The translations under genes were made by a program, and so were the position numbers. Shown here one piece after another: positions 5,872 to 8,190 of a stretch of 8,190 nt of DNA. The notes under the pieces are model-generated. The model was not told where the DNA came from. It saw only the letters and a program-made list of their open reading frames with translations, and did not search any database. Numbering within the stretch: position 1 is the first letter of the stretch; every line of letters begins with the position of its first letter. The DNA comes from an uncultured Anaerotruncus sp. (GTDB taxonomy: Bacteria > Bacillota_A > Clostridia > Oscillospirales > CAG-272): NCBI GenBank assembly GCA_958414155.1, contig CATYWI010000037.1, forward strand, positions 1 through 8,190, given 5' to 3'.

Positions 5872-5899
5872 GGCTGTGCGGGTCCTCCGACAGCCTTTT
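5872..5899 (+). promoter_or_regulatory. 5'-terminal leader hairpin of nagB mRNA
   Basis: GGCTGT (5872-5877) pairs with ACAGCC (5890-5895), and after one bulged G, CGG (5879-5881) pairs with CCG (5887-5889). The loop is GTCCT and TTTT follows at once. The stem begins only about five bases after the predicted transcription start. It could stabilise the mRNA 5' end or act as a short attenuator. The loop bases TCCT are complementary to AGGA (5905-5908) in the nagB ribosome binding site, so a pseudoknot is conceivable. Confidence 0.5.
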
Positions 5900-5920
5900 A
5901 TGAAAGGAATCGTTTTTAAG

Positions 5921-6655
5921 ATGAACATCAAAGATCAGATCAAAGTTTGCCGCGACTATGATGAAATGTCACGCATGGCGGCGGAGGTATTTGCCGATTA
6001 CATAAAGAAGAATCCCCACGGGATACTCGGTCTTGCCACCGGCTCGTCCCCCGAGGGACTTTACGCCTGCCTTGTCGAAAAGTACAAAAAGGGCGAGCTT
6101 GATTTTTCGGGAATAACCTCTTACAATCTTGACGAATACTATCCCATAACACCCGATAACGATCAGAGCTACCGTTATTTTATGAACCATCACCTCTTTG
6201 ACCATGTAAATATCAACAAAGAGCACACATATGTTCCCGACGGTACGGCTGCCGACCCCGATGCATTCTGCCGTGCATACGATGCCGCAATAAAGGCGGC
6301 GGGCGGAATAGGTCTTCAGCTTCTCGGCGTAGGTCAGAACGGACACATCGGCTTCAACGAGCCTGCGGACGAGCTTATAGGCGGAACACATCTTACCGGG
6401 CTTACCGAAAGCACTATCGACGCCAACTCGCGCTTCTTTGCATCGCGCGACGACGTGCCGCGTCATGCCATTACAATGGGCATAAACAACATTATGGATG
6501 CCGACGGCGTGGTGCTGGTCGTCTCCGGAAAGAACAAGCACAATGCTCTCATGGCGCTTATCAACGCCCCCGAGGATCCTCACATTCCCGTGACCATGCT
6601 TCGCAAGCACAAAAACCTCATGGTCTTCTGCGACGAGGCTGCATACAACGGCTGA
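5921..6655 (+). CDS. nagB: Glucosamine-6-phosphate deaminase (NagB)
   Basis: NagB converts glucosamine 6-phosphate to fructose 6-phosphate and ammonia in the cytosol, the entry of amino sugars into glycolysis. The 244-residue length fits the Firmicutes type, which is shorter than the E. coli enzyme. LATGSSPEGLY (38-48) is the sugar-phosphate loop, LDEYY (70-74) holds catalytic D71, and GVGQNGHIGFNEP holds N140, H142 and E147. E. coli has Asp at the N140 position; as I recall, Asn is common in Bacillus-type enzymes. ATG 5921 is preferred, with AAAGGAA at 5903-5909. An in-frame ATG at 5900 lies in the hairpin foot and has no ribosome binding site. No nagA is adjacent. A DUF436 gene follows after 33 bases with no terminator between, so the two are probably cotranscribed. 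Confidence 0.96.
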   Translation: MNIKDQIKVCRDYDEMSRMAAEVFADYIKKNPHGILGLATGSSPEGLYACLVEKYKKGELDFSGITSYNLDEYYPITPDNDQSYRYFMNHHLFDHVNINKEHTYVPDGTAADPDAFCRAYDAAIKAAGGIGLQLLGVGQNGHIGFNEPADELIGGTHLTGLTESTIDANSRFFASRDDVPRHAITMGINNIMDADGVVLVVSGKNKHNALMALINAPEDPHIPVTMLRKHKNLMVFCDEAAYNG

Positions 6656-6688
6656 TAAAAGTAAAAAAACAAACGGAGATAATACCGA

Positions 6689-7258
6689 ATGACCGACACC
6701 GTAATGATGGCGCGTATTGGTTCGGAGGCACGGGCAGTCCTTGACGGACTGCTCGCCTCAGCCGGACTGCGCCGCGGAGATATTCTTGTAATTGGCTGCT
6801 CCACCTCAGAGGTCGTGGGCGGACAGATAGGCAAAAGCTCGTCTGCCGATGCCGCTTCGGCAATATATGACGCCGTAGCGCCCGTGCTGGCGGAGAAGGG
6901 GATATTCCTTGCCGCGCAGTGCTGCGAGCATCTGAACCGCGCGCTTGTGGTCGAGCGCGCATGTGCGGAAAAATACGGCCTCGATGAGGTCTGCGTGCGT
7001 CCTCAGCCGCATGCAGGAGGCTCGTGGGCTACAAAGGTCTACGATTCGTTTGCCGATCCCGTAATGGTAGAGCGCATTGCGGCGCATGCCGGTATAGATA
7101 TAGGTCTTACGCTCATCGGAATGCATCTGCGTCCGGTGGCTGTGCCCGTAAGGACCGAACAGCGTACCGTAGGCAGCGCAACCGTGGTCACGGCGCGCAC
7201 ACGCCCCAAGCTGATAGGCGGCGCACGTGCGGTATATCCGGAGGGTTTCAGCCGCTGA
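6689..7258 (+). CDS. DUF436 / TIGR01440 family protein (YwlG-like)
   Basis: This 189-residue protein matches the UPF0340/DUF436 family (B. subtilis YwlG is about 180 residues), whose function is unknown. Family-typical motifs visible are IGCSTSEVVGGQIG (35-48), AAQCCEHLNRALVVE (75-89) with vicinal C78-C79, and PHAGGSWA. The clustered Cys and His residues (C37, C78, C79, H81) could bind metal or be redox active, but this is speculation. No signal peptide or membrane segment is seen, so it is probably cytosolic. ATG 6689 is supported by GGAGA at 6675-6679 with 9 bases of spacing. It shares the nagB transcript and is followed by a strong terminator. Cotranscription with nagB hints at a link to amino-sugar metabolism, but one neighbourhood proves little. 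Confidence 0.85.
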   Translation: MTDTVMMARIGSEARAVLDGLLASAGLRRGDILVIGCSTSEVVGGQIGKSSSADAASAIYDAVAPVLAEKGIFLAAQCCEHLNRALVVERACAEKYGLDEVCVRPQPHAGGSWATKVYDSFADPVMVERIAAHAGIDIGLTLIGMHLRPVAVPVRTEQRTVGSATVVTARTRPKLIGGARAVYPEGFSR

Positions 7259-7288
7259 CCGCAAGTGTCGCTTCTCTTATCCGATAAT

Positions 7289-7334
7289 AAGGCAAAAGAG
7301 CCGGACGCCGCAGGCATCCGACTCTTTTTGCCTT
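7289..7334. terminator. Intrinsic terminator after the nagB operon
   Basis: AAGGCAAAAGAG (7289-7300) pairs with CTCTTTTTGCCTT (7322-7334) with one extra T. Inside, CGGA 7302-7305 pairs with TCCG 7317-7320 and GCC 7307-7309 pairs with GGC 7313-7315 around a GCA loop. The A-rich left arm and T-rich right arm suggest activity in both directions. It begins 30 bases after the DUF436 stop and isolates the next gene. Confidence 0.85.
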
Positions 7335-7361
7335 ACGTATGTAAAAAAAGTGAAAATGTAA

Positions 7362-7391
7362 TTGACATGCGCCCGTCTTGTGTGGTATAAT
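7362..7391 (+). promoter_or_regulatory. Consensus sigma-A promoter for the MinD-like gene
   Basis: A perfect TTGACA (7362-7367) and perfect TATAAT (7386-7391) are 18 bases apart, with a TG at 7383-7384 giving an extended -10. This is the strongest promoter in the window. Transcription would start near 7398, leaving a leader of about 34 bases that contains GAAAGGTAGG (7413-7422) as ribosome binding site. Confidence 0.85.
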
Positions 7392-7431
7392 AGAAGCGAT
7401 AACTTCCGTGCTGAAAGGTAGGGCGGCAAAG

Positions 7432-8190
7432 ATGAGCGCTTGCGGGCGACAAACATATATAGTTACCTCCTGCAAGGGCGGCATAGGCAAGTCAACTGTG
7501 GCTGCCAACCTTGCCGCGTCGCTGGCGTTTGAGGGGCATCGTACCCTAATTATCGACTGCGACTTTTCAAACCGCTCGCTCGATCTCATCCTCGGCTGCG
7601 AGGACAGAGTCATATACGATATATCCGATGTTGTAGCGGGCAGAGTTGCGCCGGACAGGGCTGTCATATGCGGTGACAGATGCGATGAGCTGTTCTTCAT
7701 ACCCGCACCGCTCGTTTCGGACGGAACGTTTGACGGCGAATGCTTTTCGGCGGCTGTCGGGCGTGCAGCGGACTCGGTGAACGCGGAATTTGTTATCATC
7801 GATACCCCCGGCGCATCGGACGGCATACTGCCGGTGATAGCTCCGGCGGCTGACGGTGCGATAATCGTTGCATCTCACCAGCCCACCTCGGTGCGCGGCG
7901 CCGAAAAAATGGGGTATATACTTGACGGCCTCGGTGTGGACAAGCAGTATCTCGTTATAAATATGTTTGACGTCGATTCGGTGCTTTCGGGCGAGCGTGC
8001 GGGCATAAACGAGCTTATAGATAAAACGCACATAACACTTCTCGGAGTCATACCGGAGTCGCGGGCGCTTGCGTCCGAGCAGGAGAAGGGAAGACTTGCC
8101 GTTGACGGCAAGCCGGATAAGCGTCACCCGGAGGTAAGGCGTGTGCGCCGTGACTGCCGCGAGGTTGCGCGTGCATTCCGCGAGACTGCG
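7432..8190 (+). CDS. MinD/ParA-type P-loop ATPase (3' end outside window)
   Basis: The frame is open from ATG 7432 through the right edge, giving 253 residues so far. MinD-type ATPases dimerise on ATP and position the division site or other cargo at the membrane. The deviant Walker A motif is CKGGIGKST (14-22) with signature K15 and K20, followed by IIDCDFSNRSLDLILG (40-55) and the MinD-like segment EDRVIYDISDVVAGR. Walker B is VIIDTPG (121-127), and LLGVIPES near the end also matches MinD. Cys14 replaces the Gly usual before the signature Lys. A membrane-targeting helix would lie at the very end, outside the window, so membrane binding cannot be judged. No minC precedes it and it has its own strong promoter, so it may be an orphan MinD homologue with another role. 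The family call is firm; calling it the true division-site MinD is not. Confidence 0.85.
   Translation, partial: MSACGRQTYIVTSCKGGIGKSTVAANLAASLAFEGHRTLIIDCDFSNRSLDLILGCEDRVIYDISDVVAGRVAPDRAVICGDRCDELFFIPAPLVSDGTFDGECFSAAVGRAADSVNAEFVIIDTPGASDGILPVIAPAADGAIIVASHQPTSVRGAEKMGYILDGLGVDKQYLVINMFDVDSVLSGERAGINELIDKTHITLLGVIPESRALASEQEKGRLAVDGKPDKRHPEVRRVRRDCREVARAFRETA

Noticed and set aside
5900..5902. Alternative in-frame ATG for nagB
   Set aside because: It directly follows the leader hairpin and has no ribosome binding site, while 5921 has AAAGGAA and gives the normal N-terminus.
1..8190. CRISPR arrays, tRNA or rRNA genes, insertion sequences, att sites, riboswitches
   Set aside because: I looked for repeated spacers, cloverleaf features, transposase motifs, terminal inverted repeats and known riboswitch cores and saw none.

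Overview
The window (about half G+C) looks like chromosomal DNA of a Gram-positive anaerobe of the class Clostridia. The evidence is the gene order cmk-plsC-ispH-S1 with ispH fused to a four-domain S1 protein (a layout known from Clostridia), strong GGAGG-type ribosome binding sites, sigma-A-like promoters, an ECF vitamin transporter S component and a DUF436 (YwlG-type) protein. I recognise no phage, transposon, CRISPR or RNA gene. The genus cannot be named from this sequence.

Region 1 (about 1-3670): a tightly packed + strand operon. cmk (cytidylate kinase) overlaps plsC (acylglycerol-phosphate acyltransferase) by ATGA, and plsC overlaps the ispH-S1 fusion by ATGA. These genes link nucleotide supply, phospholipid synthesis, isoprenoid precursor synthesis and translation. 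A near-perfect ribosome binding site and ATG sit exactly at the IspH/S1 junction, and codon choice changes there, so free S1 may also be made. Two hairpins, the second a clear intrinsic terminator, close the operon.

Region 2 (about 3671-5137): a disturbed convergent pair. A small unrecognised + strand gene is split between two frames at an A_AAA_AAG heptamer. A minus-strand MocR-type (GntR/aminotransferase-like) regulator ends early, without its usual C-terminal part. The extended + frame would overlap the regulator's 3' end by 127 bp.

Region 3 (5138-5767): the MocR gene is divergent from an ECF transporter S component. Overlapping back-to-back promoters sit in an array of two direct copies and one inverted copy of a TCTGG-nTAT box. 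This suggests the regulator controls vitamin uptake, possibly vitamin B6, together with its own gene.

Region 4 (5768-7334): nagB (glucosamine-6-phosphate deaminase) has a good promoter and a hairpin at the very 5' end of its predicted mRNA. A DUF436 protein follows 33 bp after nagB, and then a strong terminator.

Region 5 (7335-8190): a consensus promoter drives a MinD/ParA-type ATPase gene that runs off the right edge.
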